64,000 bases of DNA from Podocnemis expansa (GCA_007922195.1 ML681971.1:1560978-1624977); one strand, 5' to 3'. Shown: positions 10,260 to 22,738, counted from the first letter of the stretch. The notes: generated from the letters alone by a model not told the origin. Made by a program: numbers and translations.

Positions 10260-12746
10260 CTTTAAAGTATGTCTTCACTGCAGACACCTGCTTTAGCACA
10301 GCTGAAGTGTGAGCATGTAAGCTATACCTGAATCATACCCCATGTAGACACTTACCTATCTTACCCAAATTATTGTATGGAATTTTTCTGATCCACCAAC
10401 TCAATACAGCAAAGAACTTCCAACTTTGCAATGCTCCACATTTCTATCCATATTCTCCATTCCAACCTTTAGCAAAACATCAATCCAGCTCAGGACAAAG
10501 ATCAGTTCTAAACACTGCCATTAATGCAACCCCATTTCAGCAGGCAACTGAAGAGCCTAGTCAGGCCAAATGACATCCACAGGGCTATACACATGTCTCC
10601 CACACATTAGGTCTTCACTTGATCTTCAAGGTGCCCAACTAAAGTGTTTTGAAGGAAAGAAGCAAATAAGCATTGTAATACTTTTAAATATCAAGTTCCT
10701 TTCCAATCATAATATACTTTATAAAGCAGAGCTAGCAGTGACACCTACAGATAAGGTTGCCTTACACTTTTTGTTATAAGCTTCTGGTTTAATATGCTTA
10801 TAACTATGCCAGACTTAAAATTCAGAAAAATTTTTCAAGCATGCTGTCCATTTAAGACTGAATTATTTCCTTATATTTTAAAAAAGTAACTGCAAAAATG
10901 GTTTTTGAAAATAAAATTAGGGGAATAGATTGTTTTGTTAATGTTAAAATATTCAACCCTTTTTTTGGCATTGCTTTAAGCATTCTTGCAACTTTCATGC
11001 TTCAGAAGACGGAAGTGAAATCTACAAGCATTTTTTAAATCCAGTATTTGTTATTTTGCTAGTTCACGTAACTATTTCATAAAAATGTGCAATAGGTTAC
11101 AGTTGATGTGAATTTCTGAAGTTTTACTGGATGTACAACTCAAGTACCTTCGGGCTTTTATATGAAAAAATTACAGTATCAGCCTCCACCCAAGATTAAA
11201 TTATTTTTTAGTTAAAATAGAAGTGTGCTTCCCCTATGTTAAATACGCCTGTCTTCAAGAAAGTTTTACATACAAGTATATGGCATATCAATTGTGTGTA
11301 TTGAGTAAGGATCCTATTCCCATATAAATTCTAGATTAGGAAAAAACGAGGTATCAGGCATTAATACTCTTACACTGGAGCATCAAAAAGTCTATTAGTA
11401 ACTAAATACTAATTGTCCTGAACTACACAAAAACACCAGTACTCAGGGGGGCTAACAGAAAAACAGATCTGAAATTTCCAATAAAATAGTTTTGAGGTAT
11501 AAAACATGAATCAAAAATAAGGAAACTTTCCTAGAAGAGAACACATCTAATTTTAAAAAGCTTTTATCCATTTGAAACTCCCTTGTCTACTTTGTACTGA
11601 AATTTCCAAATACTAGTCTTACAACATGTCATAAAGAAAATATAATATGAAGCTGATTAATTTTGATGCAGGTGGGGAATGAATAAGTCAAAATCAGGTT
11701 TATAATGGAAAAGAAAAACGCACTGTAATGAAAACTACCACTTTCCAAATGTTTTTGTTTCCTTTTTAAAATCAGAAAGGAAATTTAAAACATAAACATA
11801 ACATTACAGTGATAATTTCTAAATTGCACAGAAGTCAAAACCCTGATTATACTGCAATTACCTACTATACTAATTTACCGTGTGCATGTGTGATGTGACG
11901 TGTACCATGTGACAGTCTTGACATGGCATAGATATATACCTTATTATAGTTTCATGTCTCATTGTAATTCATAAAGACAAAATGGCTGAGGATTTAAGAA
12001 CTGGACAGTAACAACCAGTGAAACCCAGGGATGGTTCACTCTGGTGAAATGGCTGACCCCTTTGGAACTTGTCAAAATAAAAAGCTCTCAGTTATACTTT
12101 CAGCCGTTTCCAGTATTTCACGCTGATTCTTCACACAGTTGTATGTGGTGCTCACTCAGGGAAGAAGCCATGAAAAACTGTAAGTTTATGTGAAGGATAC
12201 GAACTACCAAGGAAAAGTTTTAGCTGACCGTAGAACTTTTGCAAAAATTACTGTACTTAAAGAGCTATTAATCGATTAAAATAAATATTTCATACATTGC
12301 CTTTTGATTTTCCCCCATCATTTTTGGCAGGTTGCAGCTAGTTAGGTCATAAATGCTAACAACTGTCACACAACAACCCAAAACTGGTTTCATTACTTTC
12401 ATAGTGCAAGTCATCATTTCATATAAAGAACAGGAAAAGAGCTGGTTCACCACTCATTTATAGTTGCAGAACATCCCTGTTGAAGAGCAGTAATTGCTTA
12501 CATGGAGAAGTAGAAGACTTTTGTGTATTTTCAGCTGCCTTTTAATGAAGTCTAACAGCTAAAAGGAGGAGGAACAAGGTCAGTGTGACACGATAGCTCT
12601 CTAAGGACCACCAGCATTCACATTGTGCAATATCTAAATATTTTTACTATGATAATTGCAATATATAGATGGCTAATAGAACAGTAGTAAATAAACTGTA
12701 AATAATTTGTCAGTTAACAATAAGCATTAAACAACATCAGGAACAG
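10260..12746. other. No gene recognised; AT-rich non-coding
   Basis: A weak MITE-like block at 10265-10360 (GTATGTCTTCACTGCAGACA and CCATGTAGACACTTACC in opposite sense) is the only structured part. The rest is AT-rich sequence with short chance open frames. Confidence 0.45.
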
Positions 12747-13996
12747 TCAGCATAGATTTACCAAGGGTAAATCATGCCTGACCAATCTCATTTCCTTCTA
12801 TGATCAGATGACTGGTTTTCTGGATGCAGGAAGAACCTTTGATGTGATATACCTTGATTTTAGCAAGGCTTTTGATACAGTTCCCCACAGCATTCTCACT
12901 GGCAAATTAAGGAAGTATGGGTTGGATAGGTGAACTATAAGGTGGATAGAAAACTGGCTAGATCAACGGTTTCAGCATGTAGGAATCAATGGTTCCATGT
13001 CTAGCTGGCAACCAGTCACAAGTGGTGTGCCCCAGGGGTCAGTCCTGGGGCCGGTTCTGTTCAACATGTTCATCAATTATCTGGATGATGGAATAGGCTG
13101 CATTCTCAGTAAGTCTGCGGATCACAACAAGCTGGGGGGAAACAGTAGACACGTTGGAGGACAAGGACAGGATTCAGGGAGACCTAGATAAATTGGAACA
13201 GTGGGCCAATAGAAATCTTATGAGCTTCAATAAGGATAAGTGTAAAATCCTGCACGTGGGACGGAAAAACCCCATGCACTGCTACAGGCTGGGGGACTTT
13301 CAGCTAAGTAGCAGCACTGTAGAAAAGGACCTGGAGGTCATGGTGGATGGGAAGCTAGATATGAGTCAGCAGTGTGCTCTTGCTGCCAAAAAGGCCAATG
13401 GCATACTGGGCTGCATCAAAAGAAGTGTTACCAGCAGATCAAGAGATGTGATCATTCCCCTCTGTTCTGCACTGGTGAGGCCACACCTAGAATACTGTGT
13501 TCAGTTTTGGGCTCCCCACTACAAAAAGGACAGGGACATGCCGGAGAGAGTCCAGCACAGGGCAACTAAAATGATTAAAAGGCTGGAGCACAAGCCCTAT
13601 GAGGAAAGACAGAAAGCATTAGGCTTATTTAGTCTGCAGAAGAGAAGATTGAGGGGGGATTTGATAGCAACCTTCAACTACTTGAAGGGATGCTCTAAGG
13701 AAGATGGAGATCGACTGTTCTCGGTAGTAACGGAGGACAGAACGAGGAGCAATGGTCTCAAGTTGCAGTTAGGGAGGTCGAGGCTGGATATTAGAAAAAA
13801 CTTTTTTACTAGGAGAGTGGTGAAGCCTTGGAATGAGCTGCCGAGGGAGGTAGTGGAATCTCCATCTTTGGAGGTGTTTAAGGCCCGGCTGGACAAAACC
13901 ATGACTGGGATGGTTTAGTGGGAGTGGTCCTGCCTCTGGCAGGGGGTTGGACTAGATGACCTATGATGTCCCTTCCAACCCCATGATTCTATGATT
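12747..13996 (+). mobile_element. CR1 LINE, 5'-truncated
   Basis: About 1.25 kb of the CR1 3' half, starting inside the reverse-transcriptase gene and ending with a full 3' tail: GGGTTGGACTAGATGACC, then repeats of ATGATTCT/ATGATT, the short repeat end typical of CR1. The 5' truncation is usual for target-primed reverse transcription. It is the best preserved CR1 in the window. Confidence 0.9.
12780..13918 (+). pseudogene. CR1 ORF2 reverse transcriptase, C-terminal part, frameshifted
   Basis: Encodes the palm and thumb of the LINE reverse transcriptase that would copy the CR1 RNA at its target. Visible landmarks are a '[16 protein letters not shown]' segment before 12890, '[14 protein letters not shown]' near 13021-13062, then the catalytic region, which reads SADHNKL instead of the family's FADDTKL. 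A frameshift near 13150-13190 moves the reading into a 254-codon frame (13154-13918) carrying the C-terminal part with '[15 protein letters not shown]' and '[14 protein letters not shown]'. A stop interrupts the frame near 12932. With the second catalytic aspartate replaced and the frame broken, this copy is dead. Confidence 0.85.
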
Positions 13997-14190
13997 ACTG
14001 TCTAGGACCAGACATTCAGATAGCTTTTCATAATGAACTGGACTTCTGATTAACAGTCTATGAAGCTGAGAAATTTCTTTCAATTATGTCATTAAATGTA
14101 TGTTTCAAACTGTTTTGTCAAATGATTTAGGTGGAAGGTAGCTAAAGGGGATAGAAAATCTATACATATTTTAATCAGAATTTATACTCA

Positions 14191-14330
14191 GACTCTAAGG
14201 TCAAAAAGGACCAATATGATCATCTAGTCTGACCTCCTGAAGAGTGTTGGCCACAAAACCGCACCCACCTACTCCTGTAATAAACCTCTACCCAGGACTG
14301 AGTTACTAAATTTCTATTGACAGTTTTGCC
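14191..14330 (-). mobile_element. CR1-like LINE 3' end fragment
   Basis: Read on the minus strand it gives the CR1-type tail AGGTCAGACTAGATGATCAT followed by ATTGGTCCTTTTTGACC. The same repeat in the same orientation recurs at 52060. Non-coding. Confidence 0.6.
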
Positions 14331-16299
14331 ATGCTTGTCTCCAGTTTTAAAAACAGGAAAAAGAACTTGATTCTTTGCTGTAAATATACCGTAATCTCTA
14401 TAAACACTAGTCTGAGTAGACGGATGAAACAAACTTGGTAAATTGTAGTGGCACACATAAGACTATTTGAATACTTAAATGACGAATGTACTCAGATGCT
14501 TTGCTGACTCAAAGACACATGATTCACCAAAATTCTATATATTCAAAATCCAAGCTACATGTTTGTGCACTTGTAAAAATATAAGGGTATTTCAAGATAG
14601 TTTTGCATTCCAAAGTTCACATCAATTGACACAATTTGTACAGCACGTTTGAAGACAAAATTAAATATTTTACATTTTCAGGTAAGTGGCCAATCTGTCA
14701 ACAGCACATACATGATACTAACAGAGAAAAGCATTCAGCTGCCACATTTTTTTCCTATAAAAACCTCCCATAAAACCCCTAGTTCAAAGAACAAATGGTG
14801 AAATGAACATCAATTTGTATGTATTAAAAATCACTATGCTTTTTCTCAATTTTATTGGAATTACTCAGTTTGCTGTCTCTAATGGAAACCAGATGTTACG
14901 TAAAGAAGACAGTTACATGAGCTAGAATTAAAAACCAAGACAGCAATAACCCAGTTACACCCATTCATTACCCATATTTCACTTATACCGTAAGGTTTTT
15001 TTTTTATATTGCCATCTCTATTATTACAAATATCATGATTGTGATGTAATACTACAAAATGTAGTTCACCCTTTTATTAACTGGTAGAATAAAAAGCATG
15101 AGTTAAAGGTTTTAACAAAGTTTTCATTCTGCTGCATAAGCAGTTTAGATAGCTTGACTTCAGTCCTGTAGCATTAATGCCAACAGTATGGTTTGTAATC
15201 TCTTTTGAAGGAGCACAAGCCAAATCTGGGCTTACTGGTCCTTTGATGGCAAGTTGTTATAGTTAGAATACCATGGCATGCACGTACACATACGCTTGGT
15301 TGCCCCCCCACTCTATGTCACATCTACCCTGTTCCTGAACACCAAAGCAGGACAATTTCCTTCTGTACATTCTTCAATTACCTGGCCAGTCCATATGTAA
15401 ACATGAAATGGACTCACATTATTTCCATCAAGATGTGACTTATTAAATGTTTCCTGAAAATCTGGCTAAATTTTTCTTTGTCCAGGTGCTTCCTATTACT
15501 TTTTTAATGCCACCCCTAATGTCAGCTTTTAAATCCAACTCTCCTTACTTGACATATAAACCTTTAAATACTTCTAGACCATTACTGCATTCCCCTCTGG
15601 TCATCATTTGGGCAAGTTAAAATTATTACTTCTTTCATTTTTTCCTTAAAAATAAATTCTTCCAACAATATATCATTTATTTAATACACACAGATAGGAA
15701 CAGCAGCTCTGTGTTGCCACACTAGAGCTTGGGAACTGCTACTCTTTTACTTACAGCAGTCCTTGTTACTGTTATTCGGTTTAATATCTTACAGCTGAGG
15801 GACATTTAATAGGGTGACAATGTATTTATCCACTAGTGATTAACAACACTACAAATGATACAGAAAAAAAACTCCAAAAACCTGTCTGAAGCAAAGAACG
15901 AAATAAAAAAGCAATAATAATGTAAAACTACATGTTACACTTGGCAGTAAACCCTAGCCTGATCCTCTTAACAATCAAACACACTTTTCCTGGCTAAGGT
16001 AAAAAGCCTAGCTAAAATTTACAAACCGCTGGCAGGTTTACATCACTGTTAGGGGGCCTCCAAATAGCAGGACAACTCTGACCCACAAAAGTGGCATGCA
16101 GTTAGACAACAGGAATATGCTTTTCATGAAGAGCAAAACTAGAGCATCATCGTAGCTATAGCTCCAATCTGAACAATGGCTATATTACATTTCACCAACA
16201 GCAAATAAAACACTGTTGCCGAACACATGAAGAATTGGCAGACATTACTGCCAAAAAGACAGTGTGATGACACTTCCCTTCTGTAGTATCAGTCTAGTG
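14331..16299. other. No gene recognised; AT-rich non-coding
   Basis: Short featureless open frames, many A/T runs; nothing identified. Confidence 0.5.
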
Positions 16300-16729
16300 C
16301 AGTGGTTCCCACCCATTTCAGTAACACAGCACACTTCAATGAGACAAAATTCCACAGCACACCCATTTTTTCAGCTGAATTGACTACTCAAACATCACAT
16401 TTGCTATAGCTACAATCTAACTAGAGAGGTTTGCAACAGTGCATATAACAAGCTTAAAGCAGGATAAAATGCATTAATGTCTCAAATCTACTGGAAAAAA
16501 TACACATCACCTCAATTTTGCCTTTGGCTATCCACATTAAGAATGATCTCACATTTTAGAATCTGAAGAACGATACCTTGCTTTTAATTTGATGATTAGG
16601 TTTTATGAGTTGTAATTTTGGTTGGATAGAATGTTCTTTAAGATGAAAATACATTTGTTTTACATTGATTATCGTTACCTTTGTATAAAATTTCATGGCA
16701 CAATTAAACAGTTCTCATGGGACCAACTG
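16300..16729. mobile_element. Probable hAT-like MITE, ~430 bp
   Basis: Starts with CAGTGGTTCCCACCCATTTC, nearly the same end as the MITE at 5238, and could close with TCATGGGACCAACTG. 'Acagcacac' blocks after the left end also occur in the 5238 copy. No convincing 8-bp duplication was found, so the right end is uncertain. Confidence 0.45.
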
Positions 16730-16751
16730 TGACATATTCATTCTGTAGGTT

Positions 16752-17650
16752 GCAAAGGAGCAGCTGTGTTAGTCTAGAAAAGCAAAAAAAAACAAAAAAA
16801 CAAGGAGTCTTGTGACACTTAAAGACTAACAGATGTATTTATTGCATGAGCTTTCGTGGGAGAATACCCCACTTCGCCAGACACTTTGAAGAGGAAGAAC
16901 TTACAGAATGGGATGAAAATAAATGCAGGGGAGTGTAAGACATGGGATCAGGTCATACTGCAACAGCAAATCAGAGCATTTGTAAGGATTCAAATTCTAG
17001 GAAACAGCACACAGAGGGAGGGTGAAGTCAAATTACCTGTTATAATGTGAAAAGAATCCATAGTCACAAGGCAGCCCTGCTTTCAAACAATTTAATTTGC
17101 ATATTAATTCAATTTCGGCTGTTTCTCTTTGAAGTCTCAATGTCCCATTGATTTTCATGACAACCATTGTTCAGAAATCATCAATGCAGTGATTAGGAAG
17201 ATGGAAGTGCTCAGCAACTGTGTTTTTTGTGTTGTGATTTCTGATGTCAGTTTTGTGTGCATTTATTCTTCCGCATAGGGGTTGTCCTGTTTGTTCAACA
17301 TATGTGTCTTGGGGGCATTTCCGGCACATGATGGCATAAATCACATTAGTGGATGAGCAGGTGAAGGACCCTTTAATGGAGTAGCTGGCTTGATTAGGTC
17401 CTATGATGGTGCCTCTAGTGCAGATATGCGGACAAAGTTGGCAGCAGGGTTTGTTGCAGGGATATGTGCCTGCTTTAATGATTCTGTTTTTAGGTCTGTA
17501 GTTGCTGGTGAGTATCTGTTTAAGGTTCCACGGGTGTCTGTAGGTGAGGAGAGGTCTGTCTCCCAAGGCTAGAGAGAGTGAGGGATCATCTTTTAAAATA
17601 ATGCAGTGACCTCCTAAATCAAACTTCTGAGTATTCCACACATCCTAAGG
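16752..17650 (-). mobile_element. Penelope-like retroelement, 5'-truncated
   Basis: The plus-strand left end carries the family terminus (CAGCTGTGTTAGTC, then AACAAGGAGTCTTGTGACAC, TTAAAGACTAACAGATG, and GCATGAGCTTTCGTGGGAGA). To the right lies the GIY-YIG endonuclease gene on the minus strand. The reverse-transcriptase part expected upstream (to the right) is missing, so the insertion is 5'-truncated. Penelope-like elements join a reverse transcriptase to a GIY-YIG nuclease; this family is known from turtles and other reptiles. Confidence 0.75.
17171..17641 (-). pseudogene. GIY-YIG endonuclease domain of a Penelope-like element
   Basis: The domain would nick target DNA for element insertion. 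The 156-codon open frame shows the Cys/His cluster CNKPCCQLCPHICTRG at residues ~62-77, the GIY-type strand as VIYAIMCRKC (~100-109), and the YIG-type strand as TYVEQTGQPLCGRINAHKT (~112-131), where the usual YVG glycine is glutamate. It continues with DIRNH and VAEHFHLPNHCID, typical of the nuclease C-terminus. The frame starts from a chance methionine inside the ancient open frame and has no reverse transcriptase. The motif change and missing RT argue that it is inactive. Confidence 0.75.
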
Positions 17651-17877
17651 AATTTGTTATGTAAATCTGTTGACTGATGCACAGTAACACACTGAGGTGC
17701 CCTCAGATGTGTACCGTCTACTAAAGTCTGCAAATGACAGCTGCTCAATGCCTGTTTACTAAGTGGCAAAGCAGATGAGGAAACAACTTTTACAGTCACA
17801 AGTATTAACAGGTCACTTTATGTTGAATTATCCTGAACACAGGAAGAAGAAACAGACTGACAGAGCCAGGCAAGTAC
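17651..17877. other. Short unassigned segment between repeats
   Basis: About 230 bp between the 5' end of the minus Penelope-like copy and the CR1. Nothing recognised. Confidence 0.4.
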
Positions 17878-19044
17878 CTCAAAATCAACTACTACAGAAA
17901 AGGCTTTTGCAAGGTTTTTTATACGGTTTCCAACAGCATTTTCATCAGCAAGTTAAGAAGGTATGGGTTGGATTAGTGGACCCTAAGGTGGATAGAACAC
18001 GGGCTAGACCAACAATTTCAGCAGGTAGGAATCAGTGGCTCAATATCTAGTTGCCAACCAGTAACAAGTGGAGTACCCCAGAGGTCAGTCCTGGGGCTGG
18101 TTCTATTCAACATTTTCATTAATGATCTGGATGATGGAATAGACTGATCTCTCAGAATGTTTGTGGATGACAGCAAGCTGGCAAGAACAGCAGACATGCT
18201 GGGGGGCAGGGACAGGATCCAGTGAGACTTAGACAAATTGGAGCAGTAGGCCAAAAGAAATCTCATGAGGTTCAACAAGGACAAGTGCAAAGTCCTACAC
18301 TTAGGACGGAAAAAACCCATGCACTGCTACAGGCTGGGGACTGATTGGCTAAGTAGCAGCACTGTAGAAAAGGACCTGGGGGTAATGGTGCACGGGATGC
18401 TTGATGTGAGTCAACAGTGTGCTCTTGTTGCCAAAAAGGCCAATGGCATATTGGGCTGCATCAGCAGGAGTGTTGTCAGCAGATCGAGGGAAGCGATTAT
18501 TTCCCTTTACTCGGCACTGGTGCAGCCACATCTGGAATACTGTGTCCAGTTTTGGGCTCCCCACTACAGGAAGGATAGGGATGAAGTAGAAAGAGTCCAG
18601 CAGAGGGCAATAAAAATGATTAGGGGGCTGGGGCACATGACTTATGAGGACAGACTGAAGGAGCTAGGCTTATTTAGCCTGCAGAAGAGAAGACTGAGGG
18701 GGGATTTGATAGCAACCTTTAACTATTTTAAGGGATGCTCCAAGGAGGAGGGAGCCAGGCTGTTCTCAGTAGTAACAGAGGACAGAACAAGGAGCAATGT
18801 TTCAAGTTACAGCTGGGGAGGTCAAAGATGGATATTAGGAAAAACTCTCTCACTAGGAGGGTGGTGAAGCTTTGTAATAGGTTACCTAGGGAGGTGGTAG
18901 AATCTCCATCTTTGGAGATATTTAAGGCCCAGCTGGACAAAACCCTGGCTGGGATGATTTAGTGGGAGTGGCCCTGCTTTTATAGCAGGGGGTTAGACTA
19001 AAATGACCTCATGAGCTCCCTTCCAATCCTATGACTCTATGATT
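17878..19044 (+). mobile_element. CR1 LINE, 5'-truncated, second copy
   Basis: Starts within the reverse-transcriptase gene and ends with the CR1 tail (GGGGGTTAGACTAAAATGAC, then ATGACTCTATGATT). Its sequence parallels the copy at 12747 closely (for example GCACTGCTACAGGCTGGG in both), so both belong to the same or sister subfamily. Confidence 0.88.
17900..18962 (+). pseudogene. CR1 reverse transcriptase C-terminal part, broken
   Basis: A 200-codon frame (18265-18867) and an overlapping 75-codon frame (18735-18962) cover the C-terminal third: '[18 protein letters not shown]', '[15 protein letters not shown]', '[14 protein letters not shown]', then 'LPREVVESPSLEIFKAQLD' in the second frame, so there is a frameshift near 18800. 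The palm at 17900-18260 is broken by stops; at the catalytic site the bases read as an FVDDSKL-like block near 18158-18178. The copy encodes no complete enzyme. Confidence 0.8.
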
Positions 19045-19049
19045 CAAAG

Positions 19050-19983
19050 CCCAAGAGAGAAAACAACAGAACTTCATTAGTCACCACCTACAAACCCTAA
19101 GTCAGACCTCTACAGCACATCATCAAGGATCAACAGCCTATTCTATAAGACAATTCCTCATTCTTTCAAACCCTGGAAGACAGACCTCTCCTCATTTAGG
19201 GACAGCCCCCCAACCTTAAGCAGACACTCACCAGCACACTACAGATGAACACCAGAAACATTAAAGGAGACACGTATCCCTGTGACAAACCACTGCCAAC
19301 TTTGCCCACATATCTGCACAGAAGACACCATCACTGGGTGTAATTAAACCAGCCGCCATATCAAGGGCTCATTCACTGGCTCATCTGCTAATGTGATTTA
19401 TGCCATCATGTGCCGGAAATGCCCCACCTCCATCCCCTGCCTTTATACTGGATAAACAGGACAGTCTCTGCACAGAAGAAAGGGCACAAAACTGACATTA
19501 GAAATCACAACATTCAAAAACCAGTAGGTGAGCACTTCCATCTCCCTGATCACTCCATTGATTTGCTGATAGATGTGCTCAAGCAACTGAGTAACACAAC
19601 AAGCCTTCAGAGAGAAACTGCTGAATTAAATTCATTTGCAAATTTGACACTGTATCTTAAGGACTAAATAAGGACTTCGGATTTTTTTCTCATTACACCA
19701 GACAATATGATCTCATCTTCCTCTATGTGCTGTTCCCCCAGTGTTTGAATCTTAACAACAGCTTTGATTTTCTGTTACAGTGTGACCTAATCCTATGACT
19801 TACGCTTCCCTGCAGGTATTTTCCTTCCATTCTGTAAATTCCCCCATCTTCTACGCATCTCACAAAGTGGGATTTTCTCCCATGAAAGCTGATGAAATAA
19901 ATAAATGTTAGTCTTTAAAAGAGCTATGGGACTCCTTGTTTGTTTTGTTGAACTAGACTAACATGGATATCCCTTCAGAACTC
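19050..19983 (+). mobile_element. Penelope-like retroelement, 5'-truncated
   Basis: Same family as the minus copy at 16752 but in the opposite sense. Contains the nuclease remnant and the full terminal block (AATAAATAAATGTTAGTCTT, GGGACTCCTTGTTTGTTTTG, CTAGACTAACATGGATATCC). It begins immediately after the CR1 tail at 19044, which suggests the CR1 inserted at or into its 5' part, or that it was truncated there. Confidence 0.72.
19265..19667 (+). pseudogene. GIY-YIG endonuclease remnant of a Penelope-like element
   Basis: Reads ANVIYAIMCRKCP near 19390-19425, equivalent to the GIY strand of the copy at 17171, followed by a stop-interrupted 'YTG' segment, and then an 85-codon frame with 'HKTDIRNHNIQKPVGEHFH' and 'LQRETAELNSF'. 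Stops and frame changes separate these blocks, so the nuclease is not functional. Confidence 0.7.
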
Positions 19984-21014
19984 TGAAAACAGAGGCTTCT
20001 TTTGTTTGATAAGGACCACCTATCTTTGTCAGTGAGCCTCTTGGCAGTACTGCTATGTGAAGCCAAGAGGCACTTTGAATTAGTGTGGCCATGATCCTTT
20101 CTGATGTGTCTACTACATCCAAGGAAACTTGAAGGGACACTCTGCTAATGTTCATCTGAGGTGGACAGGGTTTCATCACAAGAGGAAGACCTCTTAAAGC
20201 CTGGTGAACCTGACACGTTCAAGTCTAAGGGTAGACTAAGCGCTAAGCATTAAACTTGTGATATAAGGAACAAGATAATAAAATAGCAATTAAATTAAAA
20301 AAAAATTTCAACTCCTGACTAATTAAAGAACCAACTACAATTGAATAAAACTATGAATGAGTAAATACTATGGCTAATATTCATTCAGGGATGAGAAAAA
20401 TTCTCTGCTCAAACACTCCAACCACAGATGATTGAAAAGGAACTGAGGAGACGGGGTTGTGCTTACACCAAAGCCTGCTGAGTCTGTTGCAAGTCTGCTT
20501 CTGTGTGACCCAGACAAGTACTGTTAAACAATCTCTGATCAATAGTGCAGGACATGACGACACAAAGTGGAGCACCCACAGGGATATTACTCAGGGAAGA
20601 AATAACAGTTTCTCACATTCAGATGTTATAATGAAACTGATTTTAAAAGCAATGTAATGGAATGTTTATTACCTCTGCCAAAAATTTTATTGCCTTACTC
20701 ATGTTTATTACAATGTAAAAAATGTCTCAGAGTCCAGATTGATTTTATCACTTGCTAAAATTCTGCAGAGATACCAAATACACTTATGAACTTGCAAAGC
20801 AAACAGACAAAGTTTTAAAGCTAGGAGTAACAAAAACATTTCTTAATATTTTGGCCTGGAGTCTGATACTGACTTGAAATAAATTAATACAGACAAGCTA
20901 GAGAATCACAGCATTCTAAGAACACCAAGAGAATGAATACAACACAGACATTCTGAACACAGAGCAATGCAGCAAACCCTCTAGTTAACTGGATTACAGT
21001 AGATTCTGGAGAGT
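19984..21014. other. No gene recognised
   Basis: Non-coding sequence with short open frames, none with a domain. Confidence 0.45.
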
Positions 21015-21140
21015 CCAACTGAAATCAGGACCCCCTTGCACCAAGCACTGCAAAAATATCCAGTAACAAACTGGCTCTGCCCAAAAAGTTTACAATAATT
21101 AGACAAGATAAGTAAAGAGATGCAGCATAATAAACAGAAT
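21015..21140. mobile_element. Ancient SINE/LINE-type repeat fragment
   Basis: TTGCACCAAGCACTGCAAAA, then CTGGCTCTGCCCAAAAAGTT and TACAATAATTAGACAAGATA parallel the fragment at 9885. A related reversed SINE-head-like block (CAGTGCTTTAACCAGCAAAT) lies near 21511-21530, so the whole 21015-21560 stretch may be one decayed minus-strand element. Confidence 0.4.
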
Positions 21141-21560
21141 ATTGTACTGTAGACCACGCCAGCGTTCCCAACCTTTTATCTGCATAACTAAATTGCTCAG
21201 TAGGGAGAATCCACACTCAGTAATGTAATTACATCAACCTAACCCCAACTGTAGACAGCACTTTGGTGAGGAGAGCTTCTCCCTCTAATTACCACCTTGC
21301 AGATAGGTGACTTAAGTACACTGACAGGAAAAGCTCTCATCAGCACAGGTAGCACTTCACTAAGTGCTCTAGTAGTGCAGCTGCGCTCCTGCTTCTCTGA
21401 TAAGTGTGGACATGGCAGTAGAAGACAGCACTCAAGCAATTTTTTCCAAAGAGCACAAGAGGAATCTGGCAAATTTGGGAACTGAACTCTGGTCTTTGAA
21501 ATCTCAATTCAGTGCTTTAACCAGCAAATCATCTCCCTCCATCTCTTGCACCAGCTGCTC

Positions 21561-22446
21561 TAGAGAAATAGTATGTGGAAACAGGGAGCTTTAGTCTGCA
21601 AGCGTGGAGCAGGTCAAGGACAGCAGGCTCCTTCTTTCTGGCAACCTTTTTACCACTGGTGGTAAATCAAGTACACACTGAAGCTTGCAGAAAAGTCTAC
21701 AGACTTGAACATGCGCTTTGAGAACCACCAAATGTTCTGCATAAAATGACTCAGAGCACTGCAATAGCTTAATAGTTAGATATGGATCATCTTTCCTCCG
21801 GTAGAGAGAATCCTATTCCCTTATTCTCTTTGAGCACAACCTGCTTCTTTTTTAAGAAAAAATAAAATTGGCCATTTAATTTACCCAGAATATTTTACTC
21901 AGTTTACAACATGAAACAGCTCTCATTGTTCTGTATAACTGTTTATAAACAGAACAGACTGCCTCAGTTAAAGCATAATAGCCCTTAATGAATTTTACTA
22001 AGCAAACTTAATTAACTCTTTGCTATTACAGGCAAATTAGATAAGCATGGTTCTATTGCATTGACTTTTCCTATGTAAAATATTCCAGGAACTTCAATCA
22101 GCTTTTGATCAGCTAAATAAATTAACAGCAATGATACAAATCTCAAATTATTTGAAATCCAACAGTTTTAAGTCAATTTAAATTTAAACAAAAACTATTT
22201 TCAGGAAAAAACATTTTAATGTATTTTAAAGTTAGACTATTAGAGACTATCAATGATAACAGAGAGAACAGACAGTTTTTGAGCCATTTCTACTCAGATA
22301 AATTCCCTCAAATTCAGGAGATAAAAATGAGAGTGAGAAAGTTTAAGATATAAATCCATATGCCTCAGGGAGTAAGTTAACTGCTAATTGGTACCAGTTA
22401 GAAAGAAAATTCCAAGACGGGCAGATGATATCACAACTGCATTAAC
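21561..22446. other. No gene recognised; AT-rich
   Basis: AT-rich non-coding sequence; nothing identified. Confidence 0.5.
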
Positions 22447-22502
22447 GGTGGGTTACCAATGTAACCATCCTTCTTCGAGACAGGCTGCTCACATACATTC
22501 AG
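22447..22502. repeat. Left terminus of the 22.4-kb DIRS copy (arm 1)
   Basis: Inverted match to 22683-22738 at 49 of 56 bases; all 7 differences are transitions by my count. Confidence 0.85.
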
Positions 22503-22682
22503 TTACAGGTGTCTGCATGCCGCAGCGCATGGTAGCTCAAAAACCTTTTAACCCTAGCCTGTCAAGGTCAGCGACAGTGGCCAACGCCCCCTTCATGCAG
22601 CGACCACTGCTATATATGTGACCCTGACCCTCCCAGTCCCTTCTTTTCACCATCTCTGGTTAGTGGGGACATTGTGAGGGAT

Positions 22683-22738
22683 CTGAATGTATGTGAACAG
22701 CCCATCTCGAAGGAGGACAGTTACACTGGTAACCCACC
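22683..22738. repeat. Internal complementary region of the 22.4-kb DIRS copy (arm 2)
   Basis: Reverse complement of the left terminus, followed directly by about 40 bp complementary to the right terminus. In DIRS elements this region templates completion and circularisation of the cDNA. Confidence 0.8.
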
